Part shown: positions 11,293 through 20,945 of the stretch, piece by piece
How the letters are laid out: every line of letters begins with the position of its first letter
Numbering within the stretch: the first letter of the stretch is position 1
NCBI GenBank assembly: GCA_033032865.1
Contig: JAWHQI010000009.1
Coordinates: forward strand, 13,658,001 to 13,722,000
DNA from: Dactylorhiza incarnata
Taxonomy: Eukaryota; Streptophyta; Magnoliopsida; Asparagales; Orchidaceae
DNA length: 64,000 bases
Direction: 5' to 3'
Program-made: the position numbers and the translations under genes
The notes under the pieces: model-generated
What the model saw: only the letters and a program-made list of their open reading frames with translations
Told to the model about the DNA's origin: nothing
The model's database searches: none

Positions 11293-12100
11293 AAAGATTA
11301 TTTATGACAAACGTTATATGCCTTTCTTTAAAGATTGCATTGAGGCAATAGATGGAACACATGTTGACGCGTGCATACCAGTAGGAAGTCAAGTTCCATA
11401 TATTGGGAAAAAGGGCAGACAAACACAAAATGTCAAGGCGTCTTGTGATTTCAACATGTGCTTCACTTTCGTTATGGCAGGTTGGGAGGGATCTGCGCAC
11501 GATAGTCGCATTTTCAATTATGTCATAACTGATCCTCGTTATAAGTTCTCTCATCCACCTCAAGGTAAATAATAAAAATTCAGTTCCACTAATTATTACT
11601 TTAAATATTTTCCATTGTTAAACAATTTTTTAATATTCTTCAGAAAAATATTACTTGCTTGATTCTGGCTATCCACTACAAAAAGGATATTTAAAACCAT
11701 ATCAAGATACAAGGTATCATCTGCCAGACTTTGCCCGTGATGGTCGTCGCGCAGAAGGACGTCGAGAGATATTCAATCATGCGCATTCATCGCTTAGAAG
11801 TGTGATAGAACGATCGTTTGGCGTTTGGAAGAAGAAATGGGACATACTGCGGGACATGTCAAGCTATCGCTTTGACAAACAGGCAGATATTGTGATGGCC
11901 ACGATGACTTTACATAATTTCATTCGTCGGCACCCTTCGTGTATGGATTTTGATTTCAGTGAGTGCGAGCAGGGGGTCGAGATGATGGAGTGGTCACACA
12001 AGTGCGGCAAGATACATGCTCTGACACTACAGGTGGTGTAGAGGAGATGATCACGCTACGTGATAGTATAGCAGATCAGTTGTATGAATCTAGATCGTAG
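11293..12100 (+). pseudogene. PIF/Harbinger transposase (HARBI1-type DDE nuclease), N-terminus deleted
   Basis: Exon 1 encodes IIYDKRYMPFFKDC and the first catalytic Asp in EAIDGTHVD; the second Asp is in GSAHDSRIF. A 79-base intron (11,565-11,643, GTAAAT...TTCAG) keeps the frame. Exon 2 encodes YPLQKGYLKPY and the catalytic Glu in VIERSFGVWKKKW. The helix-turn-helix N-terminal part expected before IIYDKRY is missing, and sequence at 11,150-11,290 carries a local duplication of ATTTTATGAACT. A frameshift near 12,010 separates the last residues (SIADQLYESRS, stop 12,098-12,100). Catalytic residues are retained but the protein is truncated. Confidence 0.9.
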
Positions 12101-12378
12101 ACCGAGATATCGGGGCAACTGGTTCAAGTAAATATTATTTTTCGTGTTTGGTATTATATTATGGAAAATATATATTTTTTTCTTATATTTTGTGGGGAAA
12201 AAATTCGCTCAAAACTCCATTTTTTTTTCAAACAACTTTTTCAAAGCTCCGTTTTACAAACTCCATTTCACTCAAACTGTTTTTTAACAAAACTCTGTTT
12301 TCCAGAATCAGCAATTTTCTTATCAGCAGTTTTTCATCAGCAACTTTTCATCAGCAACAGTCCAACCAAACGGAGCCC

Positions 12379-12779
12379 AAGTCATATTGGGTCTAGTATG
12401 AGACAGATAAATGAGTCTCCCTATTAAGCATTCATGCATTTCTCAATCTATAGCAGCATCATTTTCCACGTACTCGTGTTTATGATTAGAATCAATTGGC
12501 ATGCTAGGTAGTTTACATGTCATCTTTCTATTTGTGGCCTACTTTTGTTGAAAGATAAAAGATATTTTCCCTAAAGTGTGCAAATTTACACCATATGAAG
12601 TACTTCAAACTATCCTACTTCTTCAAATGTTTATCTAAACATTGTTTCAAGGACCGGCTCTCCTTTTTGTCATTATTGGTGACATTCTATGTTGAGTGAT
12701 AAAGATCTCTTTTTCGAAATTTGCAACTTTGCCAAAAATACTTCAATTTTTCCAATTCGTTTATGTATACAAATTCAGT
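12379..12779. other. AT-rich sequence, probable host-gene intron
   Basis: No recognisable coding sequence. It sits between the Harbinger right end and the LINE, inside the inferred intron between the host exons at 13,967 and 8,851. Confidence 0.3.
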
Positions 12780-13725
12780 GACCAGGGTGAGGACAACTGG
12801 AGGATTAACACATGAATTCCTTATCGTTGTTGGCTTACATTAACGGTCAGCTTTAAGCCCTTATCTCTTTACCCTTATCTTAGATGAGCTCACTGGACAT
12901 CCAACAAGCAATACCTTGGTGTTTATTATTTGCAGATGATATTGTTTTGTTCGATGAGACGCGCGAGGGTGTAAACGCGAAACTTGAATCATGGCGAAAC
13001 TTGAAAAAAGGTTTTAGGTTGAGCATGACAAAGACGAAGTATATAGAGCTTAAATTTAGTAGTGCAAGAAGGACGGATGACTCTGTCATTAAATTGGGTG
13101 ACCAAGATATTTCCGGCAGTGAGTGCTTTTATCTGGGATCGATAATTCAAAAAATGGAGGTGTAGATAAAGATGTGATACATAGAATCCAAGTAGGTTGG
13201 TTGGAAGTGGAGAGGCACATATGGGATCTTATGTGATCGTAAAGTACCATTAAAACTTAAAGGCAAGTTTTACCGCACTGCAATTAGGGCAGCAATGCTC
13301 TACGGTTCTGAGTGTTGGGCAGTGAATGGTGTACATGAGCAAAAAATGGGAGTTGCGGAGATGAGAATGCTTAGGTGGATGTGTGGTCACACGAGACCGG
13401 AAAAAATTAGGAATTAATGTACCAGGGAAAAGACAGGATTAGCGCCAATTGTAGAGAAGATGCGAGAAGCTCGTTTAAGATGGTTCAGACATGTACATAG
13501 GAGACCATTAGAGGCACCTGTTAGGTGTTGTGAGAGTTTAGTAACTAAACATGTTAAACAGGGGAGGGGTAGACCAAAAAAGACTTGGAATGAAACTATA
13601 AGGAAAGATATGATGTACTTAGGCATTAGTGAGGCTATGATTAAAGATAGGGCGCAATGGCGACAAAGGATCCATATAGCCGACCCCACTATGGTGGGAT
13701 AAAGGCTTGAATGTTGTTGTTGTTT
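12780..13725 (+). mobile_element. RTE-clade LINE, 5'-truncated reverse transcriptase
   Basis: Broken frames encode the RT palm from RTTGGLTHEF through the catalytic FADDIVLF, then the RTE-typical C-terminus: KLKGKFYRTAIRAAMLYG, MRMLRWMCGHT, REARLRWFRHV, GRGRPKKTW and IHIADPT. The element ends in a short trinucleotide tail (TGTTGTTGTTG, 13,711-13,725), the known 3' signature of RTE elements. Endonuclease and the RT N-terminus are missing, the usual result of incomplete target-primed reverse transcription. Several stops make it inactive. Confidence 0.85.
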
Positions 13726-13739
13726 ATCTCAAATGTTAG

Positions 13740-13967
13740 ACACTGTTTCAACATTTGGCACTCTCATTCATGATATCGTTAACATAATTCCAGAAGGATA
13801 GTAAGTCACGCTAATTTGAATGCTTTACAATGAAAGTGCGATCTCTCTGGCTCTTTATATCACATATTTGTCTACTTAACAAAGCTTTCAGACTAAATTC
13901 ATGGAGACTTTTTAAGCCCACACAAGCTTTCTTGAGCTCATACACTTGATTAATGGCAGGCATGCTT
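13740..13967 (-). pseudogene. Putative internal exon of decayed host gene
   Basis: An acceptor (TCGATTTAG) precedes A+AGC..., which supplies the single base needed to complete the codon left by the exon ending at 15,295. About 70 codons follow (for example MPAINQVYELKKACVGL, LKALLSRQICDIKSQRDR, LLSFWNYVNDIMNES) with one in-frame TAG and a further stop near the end. The donor is not clear and the exon end lies close to the LINE tail. I do not recognise the family. Confidence 0.5.
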
Positions 13968-14086
13968 CTAAATCGAAAAAATTAAATTAAATTTTTTCAT
14001 CTAGATCTACAAGTAAGAAAGGAAAATTTAACATTGATTTTTACAAATATTAATCATAAGTAGTTATTAATGTTAATAGAACTCAT

Positions 14087-15135
14087 CACTGTTTGGGGCA
14101 ACGGTGGCGGTTGTGAATGCAACAGTTGGAAATTGCAGTCATGAACGCAGTGGTTGGTGACTGTGGTCATGAACGCAGTTGCGCTGTTTGGAGAAACTGT
14201 GTTTTTTCTGCTGTCATAAACGTGAAAGTAGTTTTATCTATTTGGCGACACAGAACTGTGGTGGCTGTTGGAGCCAAATTTATCAATATAAATAATGAAA
14301 TTTGTAATCCTAAACTCATAAGAAATTCTGGGCAAAATTTTACATCATAAATGAAGCTAATTCACATGTTTTTTCTACAAAAATCTCTTCCAACGTGCTG
14401 CAACGAATAGCTAATTAGCAAATTCTTCACAAAAGTACTTAAAAGAGCATCAATTAAAGGAAAATCTGATTGAAAACATCATTAACAAGAATGTGCAAGT
14501 CAACCAATGTCTTCACAGTGGAATTGAACTGAAACCTCGACGAAAAACTCTGAAAGAGCAGTGAACGAACCTTCTTCTGGCTCGTCGGCGGAGGCCTCTC
14601 TGAGTTGCAAGAATGGAAGAATTGAGGCTACCACGAAGAGGACAGACCTTCTATGGAAGGGGTAACACTCGTCCATGGCCCTTCCAGAAGAAACAATGGT
14701 GGAAGCCCTTCTATTCCTCGCAGATTTCCTATGAGAAGGAACCGAGGGCGGAGAATAGTAGGTAGAGGAGGGCCAAGATTGGCAGAGTGCAGATTGAAAG
14801 AATGAGGAGCATCCTATCGAGCCCATTATTCTAACCTCACATCCTCTTCCTAAACGCTTCTACTCCCACTCCCTCCTTCTGGTGGTTGATCCTGATGAGC
14901 TCGGCAGTCGAGAGAACGTGAGGGTTACGGAAGGAGAATCACAATCGGGGGGGATTCGTCTGCAGAAGAAATCGCGATAATTAAAAAACATGTAAGCTGG
15001 TTTTGCGCACGATCACGTAGACGCAGAAATTAGCGTTTTGCATTTTTCAAACGCTCCTTCCAAACAAACTAAAAACAACGGTGGCGTATTTTAAAAAAAC
15101 GTCATCACTGCAAAAATGCTCCCCCAAACATAGCC
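14087..15135 (-). mobile_element. Candidate TIR element with captured first exon
   Basis: The left end reads CACTGTTTGGGGCAACGG; the reverse complement of the right end reads GGCTATGTTTGGGGGAGC, giving a short imperfect inverted repeat around TGTTTGGGG. A TTA follows the right end, compatible with PIF-type targets, but no matching left copy is seen. Inside is a minus-strand first exon of a plastid-type protein with its 5' untranslated region, and no transposase. This fits a Pack-type non-autonomous element inserted in an intron of the host pseudogene. Superfamily and exact ends are unproven. Confidence 0.4.
14500..14826 (-). pseudogene. Captured first exon of a putative thylakoid-lumen protein
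   Basis: From ATG at 14,826 the frame has a Ser/Arg-rich, acid-poor start typical of a chloroplast transit peptide. Then comes a twin-Arg/hydrophobic/Ala segment (FHRRSVLFVVASILPFL, ending REASA) typical of a thylakoid-transfer signal, and a mature start DEPEEGSFTALSEFF. This bipartite layout is that of nuclear-encoded thylakoid-lumen proteins. After SEFFVE the sequence has a possible donor (GAG/GTTTCAG) and then loses coding character, so only exon 1 seems present. A GC-rich leader lies upstream. The parent gene is not identified. Confidence 0.5.
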
Positions 15136-15294
15136 TTAAGCGTTTGCCTTAAGTGTTTATCATGACAACATGAACAAAAATTTCATAATCTACTCCTTAA
15201 GTTTGTATATACCTTTCAGCTACCAACATTATCTTATACCTTTAGAGAACCTATTTGCAATATTCTTATTACTTAATAGTATAAACTCACTTAC
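15136..15294. other. Probable host-gene intron
   Basis: AT-rich sequence between the TIR element and the exon donor at 15,295; no coding signal. Confidence 0.3.
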
Positions 15295-15401
15295 ATCTCA
15301 CAGATTTCTTGCCAGAAGTTCACTAATTGTGTCGCCATATTCTTCCCTAAAATCATTATTGCTGCGTTCATAGCTTATTTTCAATTTTCATTAGATATTG
15401 C
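15295..15401 (-). pseudogene. Putative internal exon of decayed host gene
   Basis: Bounded by an acceptor (TTTCACCAAG) and a strong donor (GAGAT/GTAAGTGAG). Its 107 bases equal 35 codons plus 2, which matches the phase-0 end of the upstream exon at 15,620 and the one-base start of the next exon at 13,967. The frame reads MNAAIMILGKNM and LVNFWQEICE after two early stops (TGA, TAA). Phase agreement across three exons is the main evidence that this is one gene. Confidence 0.45.
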
Positions 15402-15619
15402 CTTGGTGAAAGTAGGGATGGAAATAATATTTAAGCTCACAAGAAAATTCATATGAGATGCTGAGACCTTTTGACATGACACACAATGAGACTGTGAATT
15501 GAAATGACACAATGAGACTGTGAATATAATGGTCATTTGGTTTCATCTTTAGTTCCTTTCCAAATGATTATACCAAGATGAAATTCTAACTCAAATAAAG
15601 TGGGTTTTAAAATTTTTAC

Positions 15620-15849
15620 CTTATTTTCAAGATTTTGACCAGATTATTAGACTTCCATAATTTCAGGAAATAAATCTTCCTTATTTAAGTACAATTGACC
15701 AGCCATCCTGCAATTAAGAGTAACCACAGACTTACCATTTTGTTCATAAGCTAGTTGCAAAGACGCTGACTTAGGCTCAAAAAAATTAAGAGACGCGAGC
15801 ATAGAGGGCACAGATGCATGTCCAATCTATTTAACCGACATAGGAATAT
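15620..15849 (-). pseudogene. Putative internal exon of decayed host gene
   Basis: Opens after an acceptor (AATTTCTTGTAG) and closes at AAG/GTAAAAATT. It has 76 codons after two leading bases: VPSMLASLNFFEP, LQLAYEQNGKSVVTLN, MAGQLYLNKEDLFPEIM. Three stops (one TAG, then TAA TAA) interrupt an otherwise convincing coding frame; two lie where Gln codons would fit, as expected from C-to-T decay. The family is not recognised. The gypsy element ends about 50 bases upstream, so the preceding intron was hit by that insertion. Confidence 0.55.
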
Positions 15850-15899
15850 CTACAAGAAATTAATCCTTATTTTCATGATTGTAATCTCACCTAAACAAC

Positions 15900-16468
15900 C
15901 GTCCTTTTTGGGGGCAAGAAGGGCGAAAACCGCACACGGACGCAGGCTCTCTCGAATAAATTGTTTCCGAAGAAGCTCATCAACCTGCCTTTTGAGCTCA
16001 GCGTGCTCATCGGGATGCATGCGGTAGTGGGGCAGATTCGGGAGAGAAGACACTGGGATCAGATCAATGGCGTGTTGAATGTCACGTGTGTGTGTGTGTG
16101 TGGGGGGGGGGCAACTCATCAGGGAGCTCATCCGGCATGACGTCCGCAAACTCATCCAAAAGGGGACGAACATCTGGGTGGTGGTCAGGAGGGCACTCAG
16201 AGTTCATGGTGGTTGCTACCATGTAAATAATGTCAGCTTCAATGATATCTCTCAAAAACTCGCCTCGCCTCGAAATGTGAAGGGGTCTCGAAGAACTCGT
16301 GCTCACTGATGGCTCAATCCGACCCTTGGATTTCTCCTTGGGTTGGGTAGGCGATAACGTGATCCTTCGCCCCTTATCATAAAAGACACACGTGTTGGAG
16401 CAGCCAAAACACGTGACGTCGCGATCAAATAACCAAGGTCGGCCTAGCAAAACATGTGTGATGTCCAT
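15900..16468 (-). pseudogene. gypsy protease end, linker and RT start
   Basis: The upstream part reads LLGRPWLFDRDV, the conserved end of the Ty3/gypsy aspartic protease, followed by an acidic linker ([19 protein letters not shown]). A TG/G microsatellite (16,086-16,111) breaks the frame here. The RT N-terminus resumes with [31 protein letters not shown] and APKKDG. Everything after PKKDG, including the YLDD-type catalytic motif, is lost. The microsatellite is probably an expansion inside formerly coding sequence. Confidence 0.8.
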
Positions 16469-17805
16469 GGGAATGACATCGCACCATACCCGATCCTCGA
16501 AGAAGGCGATGCTGATCGGTACGAGACACCGCTGGGTAACCTGAATCGCCGTCTTGTCTACTCAGATGACACGATAGGGGTGAGGGTGAGGCTCGACTTT
16601 CACCTACATACGATCAAGACCCTTTTGGGTCACAATGTTCACACAACTCCCACTATCAATAGCTAGTTTGCAGAGACCGCTTGCACTAGGAAAATACGTG
16701 TAAAAAATGGTGGTGTGACGTCAATCCTCATTTGCACGTGAGGTGTGCAGGAGGCGTCTAATCACTCCCATCTCTAAGGATCGCTCAGCGTCACTCTCCC
16801 ATCCCTCCTCAACAGTGGTAGTAATATCGGCAGTGACTTCCTCTCCTTCAGCATTAGGGTTGGGCTCGCCCTCCTCAACAAGTAGAGTCTGCATGGGACA
16901 CTGAGCGGCCACGTGGCCTCTGCCCGAACATCTATAGCACAGGATACCCCCGGGTTTGGATTGCTCAGTGATGGGGGCCTTGACTTTCATGTCCATAGGG
17001 GCACGGGCAGGCACAGTAGGCGTGCCTAAGGGTGAAGCAGGCCTCCTAAATGATGAGCTGTCAGGCCTAGTGGGGCCTTGCCTGGGTCCCGAAAAGCGTA
17101 AGTACTGCTCATACTCCAAGGCAAGATGGTAAATCTGCTCTCCACACTCGAGGCGGTGGGGGATCAGCTCTCTACGATCGGTCTGTAGGCCGGCCCAAAA
17201 GCGAGATGCGGTAGCGATGGGCTCTTCCGCAATGTCACTCCTCACAGCGAGATCGTCAAAGCGGGTCATGTACTCAGCAACCGTAAGTGTCCCCTGGCGT
17301 AGGCCGTGTAGCTGGTCTAGTAGTTGATCTCTATAGGAGGCGGAAGGTACTTATCCTTCAATTTTTGCTTCATATCAACCCAACTGATGGGATAATAGCC
17401 TTCCCTATCGGCTGCTCTCTCGAAGCAGGTCCAAAATATTTTGGATTGCCCAAATAACTTCATCTTGGCAAACCGAACGCACCACTCATCGCTCATGTCA
17501 TACCACTCAAAATATTAGTCCATATCAAGGAGCCAATCGCTAAAATCCTTCGGGTCCATGCGACCATTGAAGGTGGGAGAGTCAATACGAATGTGTCGAG
17601 TGATATCGTACTCCTAGGTGTGACCACCTCTCCGTGGGTCTGGATAATCCTCTTGGTAATCATCATGGGCGTAGTCGTAGCGAGCGGGAGGGGGACCACA
17701 CTCTCTCTGACCCTGGCCGTAATACTCATCACGGTGATGATCACGGCGACCCTGTGGCGGCACACGATCTTTGTGGTCATGCTGTGGCAGACATGGCACA
17801 CGATA

Positions 17806-18066
17806 CTCATCTCGGTAGTGCGGATGCCTAACATAAGTCGGGCTTTGTCCACGTTCAAATGTATGATCAGGATTTCATCTCACCAGCGGTGCTAGAGCCC
17901 AAGGAGGAGTATCACGATGGTGACGGTCCAATGGAGGTTGACCATTCGTCGGACGCTGGCCAGGGCGAGGAGGAACATCTGGATCATCCCCAAGAGGGTC
18001 CTCGTGTTGTGATGGAGTATCCCTCACGTTCTCCAAGTGTTCTAACCGGATGTTTACCACGGCGAG
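17806..18066. repeat. 261-bp direct duplication, copy 1 (gypsy gag)
   Basis: Runs from CTCATCTCGGTAGTG to CCACGGCGAG, where the copia LTR starts. It is nearly identical to 19,036-19,297: about five base differences and one 1-base indel by hand count. Confidence 0.9.
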
Positions 18067-19040
18067 TGTTGGGTTTTATATACCCCTTCATAAGGGATGA
18101 CATATCAAATATGCGCAGCAGAAATGAACAAGAACAACCCAAAAAGAGATCAACGGATCTTGCGGTTTTCATGATTCAAGAGAATAAGCAAATAGAATAC
18201 AATGTACCTTCGCGGGATTGAGTCAATACTCAACCAAGATGCTCCAAAGATAAATCCGAAATCTGCCTTTGAGTTCTTCAAGGATCGAAATAGATCGATC
18301 CCTCTACAGAAGTCCACACAAGCAAATGAGAACCCTAGCTTCTTGTCGTACAAGAACTAGGTCGGAGAAGGATGCTCTCAACGTCCCCACGGACTGCTAG
18401 ATCCGATCCAGGGGAGGCGGCGACTGACGGCGGCGACTAGCGGCGGCGGGAAAATGATCGGCGGACGGGAAGAACGTGCCCTCGCGCGGAACGGTTCCGG
18501 TCTGCAGTTCTCGTCTTCGCGAAAAGATGAAGTCATACCGAAGACCTAATCGCATTCCCTTTTATAGGCAAGGTATAAAATAGGCTATCCGCAGACCAGA
18601 GGAAAAACTGTCCAGACTTACATTCGTTGAATTCGACTAATCAAATTAACCGAATTCGACTAATCACTATAACCGAATTCGGCGAAACCATTTCGACGAA
18701 TTCGACTATATATAAATTCGGCTATATAAATTCGGCGAAACCCTTTAGCCGAATTTGTCATTAGCCGAATTCGTCTAAACCCTTTAGCCGAATTCGGTTA
18801 ATGCCATTAGCCGAATTCGTCTAAACCCTTTAGCCGAATTCAGTTAATGCCTTTAGCCAAATTATCTAGTGTAAATCCGTTCGTTTAAACACTTTAAACG
18901 ATTTCCCTTTTGAGACATTCTCAACTTGATTCCAAGCAGTCACAGGATTGGTCCTTCACTCATATCCAATACGAGTAAGACCAACACAATCATTTCTCCA
19001 ATTTCTCCAAACGCTTTTATGTGCGACCATATAGGCTCAT
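18067..19040 (-). mobile_element. Truncated solo LTR of the copia E family
   Basis: On the plus strand it starts TGTTGGGTTTT and ends ATAGGCTCAT. Read on the minus strand it is homologous to the copia E LTRs over most of its length: TTGGATATGAGTGAAGGACC, GGATCTAGCA and GAGCATCTTGGTTGAGT are shared. It lacks the first about 65 bases of the LTR. In place of the GACGATATCGTC array of copia E it has an array of CCGAATTCGG-type words (about 18,620-18,870). A TATA-like TATAAAAGGG lies near 18,565. Confidence 0.75.
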
Positions 19041-19297
19041 CTCGGTAGTGCGGGTGCCTAACATAAGTCGGGCTTTGTCCACGTTCAAATGTATGATCAG
19101 GATTTCATCTCACCAGCGGTGCTAGAGCCCAAGGAGGAGTATCACGATGGTGACGGTCCAATGGAGGTTGACCATTCGCCGGACGCTGGCCAGGGCGAGG
19201 AGGAACATCTGGATCATCCCCAAGAGGGTCCTCGTGTTGTGCAGGAGTATCCCTCACGTTCTCCAAGTGTTCTAACCGGATGTTTTACCACGGCGAG
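19036..19297. repeat. 262-bp direct duplication, copy 2 (gypsy gag)
   Basis: Second copy of the gag segment at 17,806-18,066. Its first five bases, CTCAT, are also the last bases of the truncated LTR, so the junction shows 5-bp microhomology. Beyond 19,297 the gag sequence continues normally (ATCATGACGC). Confidence 0.9.
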
Positions 19298-19678
19298 ATC
19301 ATGACGCACGTTGTCAAATTGGGTGCCTAATGTGTCTAAACGACCAAGGACAAGGCGTTGAAACTCGGCGAAAGAGGCGTCGGAGATTGAGCTAGTCGCC
19401 CGGTCTTCCGTGACTAGTGGATCTGACATGCTGGATCTAAAAACCCTACCACTACGGAGCATGCAAGCGGCCACAACCTGGCTTTGATGTAGGGTAGGGT
19501 ACGGGGTGCACGAATATGTGACTATCGATGTGGAAATGAAGATGTGACACACAGACTCTACTCTATATGTAATGCAAGTGACTATGAAGACAATGAATCA
19601 ACACGAGCAATAAAGATAATTAACCACGCAATAATATTTAAACGAGAAATAATATTTAATCAATGAACAAGTAATGAT

Positions 19679-20930
19679 TGATGCAGGACGTCGAGGCCCC
19701 GCCGCACCCCGTGGCATCACACCAGCTAGCGGACCACGGCCAAGCACACCTGCCAGAAGGACTGCAGTCCAGGCACCCCAACCAAGGTTTTAAATGTCGG
19801 ATGTCGGAGACATGTCGGATTGGGGTTTTAGATGTCGGAAGTCGGATGTCGGAGACATGTCGGGGATATTTTAATATGTCGGATTCCTAAAAAATATTTA
19901 TATTATAAGTTATACCATATTATCTTAGCTCTATAAACTACATTAATTTGTTCTACTCAATGGACACATTTTCTACTTAGTTGTATTATTTCCAAAATAC
20001 TTAAATCTATCTTCAATCATCATTATCATCTAACCATGTATCTCATTGTATGTATATCTCCATTTATTATTTTCATTTTTAAGCACTTAAATGTTGAAAA
20101 TTATTTTATCATTCTTCCTTATTGTTGGAAACGGAAATGACAAACACTATTTAGATATCAACACGCATTAAATAATGGTTTTTTTACTTCCATATAAACA
20201 TGCAAATTAACTGTACAATACTATGAATAAATGTGGAAGGCTTGGTGACAATGACAAAACTTGATGGAATACATTTCAGCAATCAAATACACAACTGATA
20301 CTCCATACATAAAGCATGCAAGAAGAAAGCATTGGAAGGAGACAAGTGAAAATCAAGTATGATCCATGTGCTCGGAAATCTGCAATCAATAAAATGGGAA
20401 AAAACCTAGCAAAAAACCCATCCAGCGGTGAGGACGGAGAATAAGCGAAGAGAAATCTCTGATCGTGCGACATTTAGAAATGTCAGCGACATTTAAAAAT
20501 GTCGGCGGCGGCCGATATATCGGATATAATCGGTTATGTCGGCCTACATAATGAAAAACGTCATAACCTTTAAATTTTCATTATGCAAGTCGTTTTTGGT
20601 TCAAACAGGACATGTCGGCCGACATGTCGGACATGTCGGCCGACATTTAAAACAGTGACCCCAACCCGTCTCCGCACCTGTTCTCAGCGCGGCGGGTTGT
20701 TGAGGCTGGGGCTCGATCCCCAGACCTCCTTGATAAGAACCACTCCTAACAGACCTTATCACCAACTGACATGGGTCAAGCCCCAGCCTCAACAACCCGT
20801 CGCGCTGAGAACAGGTGCGGAGACGGGTTGGGGTGCCTGGACTGCAGTCCTTCTGGAAGGCGTGCTTGGCCGTGGTCCGCTAGCTGGTGTGATGCCATGG
20901 TGTGCGGCGGGGCCCCGGCGTCCTGCATCA
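19679..20930. mobile_element. Foldback element FB1 (inverted arms, tRNA-like Pol III boxes)
   Basis: Starts TGATGCAGGACG and ends CGTCCTGCATCA. After removing the hAT MITE (19,783-20,657), the two arms (19,679-19,782 plus 20,658-20,727, against about 20,775-20,930) are close inverted copies about 165 bases long around a short centre. On the minus strand the centre carries CAGTTGGTGATAAGG (A-box-like, about 20,757-20,771) and GGGGATCGAGCCCC (B-box-like, about 20,709-20,720) at tRNA-like spacing. No coding capacity. It interrupts the gypsy LTR. Type is uncertain: an inverted SINE or TRIM derivative is most likely. Confidence 0.65.
19783..20657. mobile_element. Non-autonomous hAT element (MITE) nested in FB1
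   Basis: Terminal inverted repeats CAAGGTTTTAAATGTCGG and, in reverse complement at the right end, CACTGTTTTAAATGTCGG. The element is flanked by a perfect 8-bp target duplication ACCCCAAC (19,775-19,782 and 20,658-20,665), the hAT hallmark. Subterminal ATGTCGG words repeat at both ends, as transposase-binding repeats do. The interior (875 bp total) is AT-rich without a transposase. Joining the flanks restores the FB1 arm, so insertion came after FB1. Confidence 0.93.
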
Positions 20931-20945
20931 AAAAGTGCACTTTTA

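Larger units (their letters stand above)
9058..12378 (+). mobile_element. PIF/Harbinger DNA transposon
   Basis: Contains the two genes expected of PIF/Harbinger: a Myb/SANT-like accessory protein and a DDE transposase of the HARBI1 type. Ends are imperfect inverted repeats: TGTGTTTGGTTGGGC at the left and, in reverse complement, CTCCGTTTGGTTGGAC at the right, resembling the family terminus G-N-TGTTTGG. I could not confirm the usual TWA target duplication. A GC-rich leader exon (about 9,190-9,499) ends at ACG/GTAATC. The following intron-like stretch holds a TG repeat. Reading-frame damage in both genes means the copy is not autonomous. Confidence 0.85.
16721..19429 (-). pseudogene. gypsy gag, interrupted
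   Basis: Start codon at 19,429 follows the primer-site region. The N-terminal part (for example EFQRLVLGRLDTLGTQ) reaches 19,297, where a duplicated block and a truncated copia LTR intervene (18,067-19,040). Gag resumes below 18,066 with an Arg/Asp/Tyr-rich region, DSPTFNGRMDPKDFSDWLLD (followed by a stop), DEWCVRFAKMKLFGQ and MTRFDDLAVRSDI. It ends with the CX2CX4HX4C knuckle CYRCSGRGHVAAQC near 16,900-16,940. Stops and frame changes make it dead. Confidence 0.75.
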
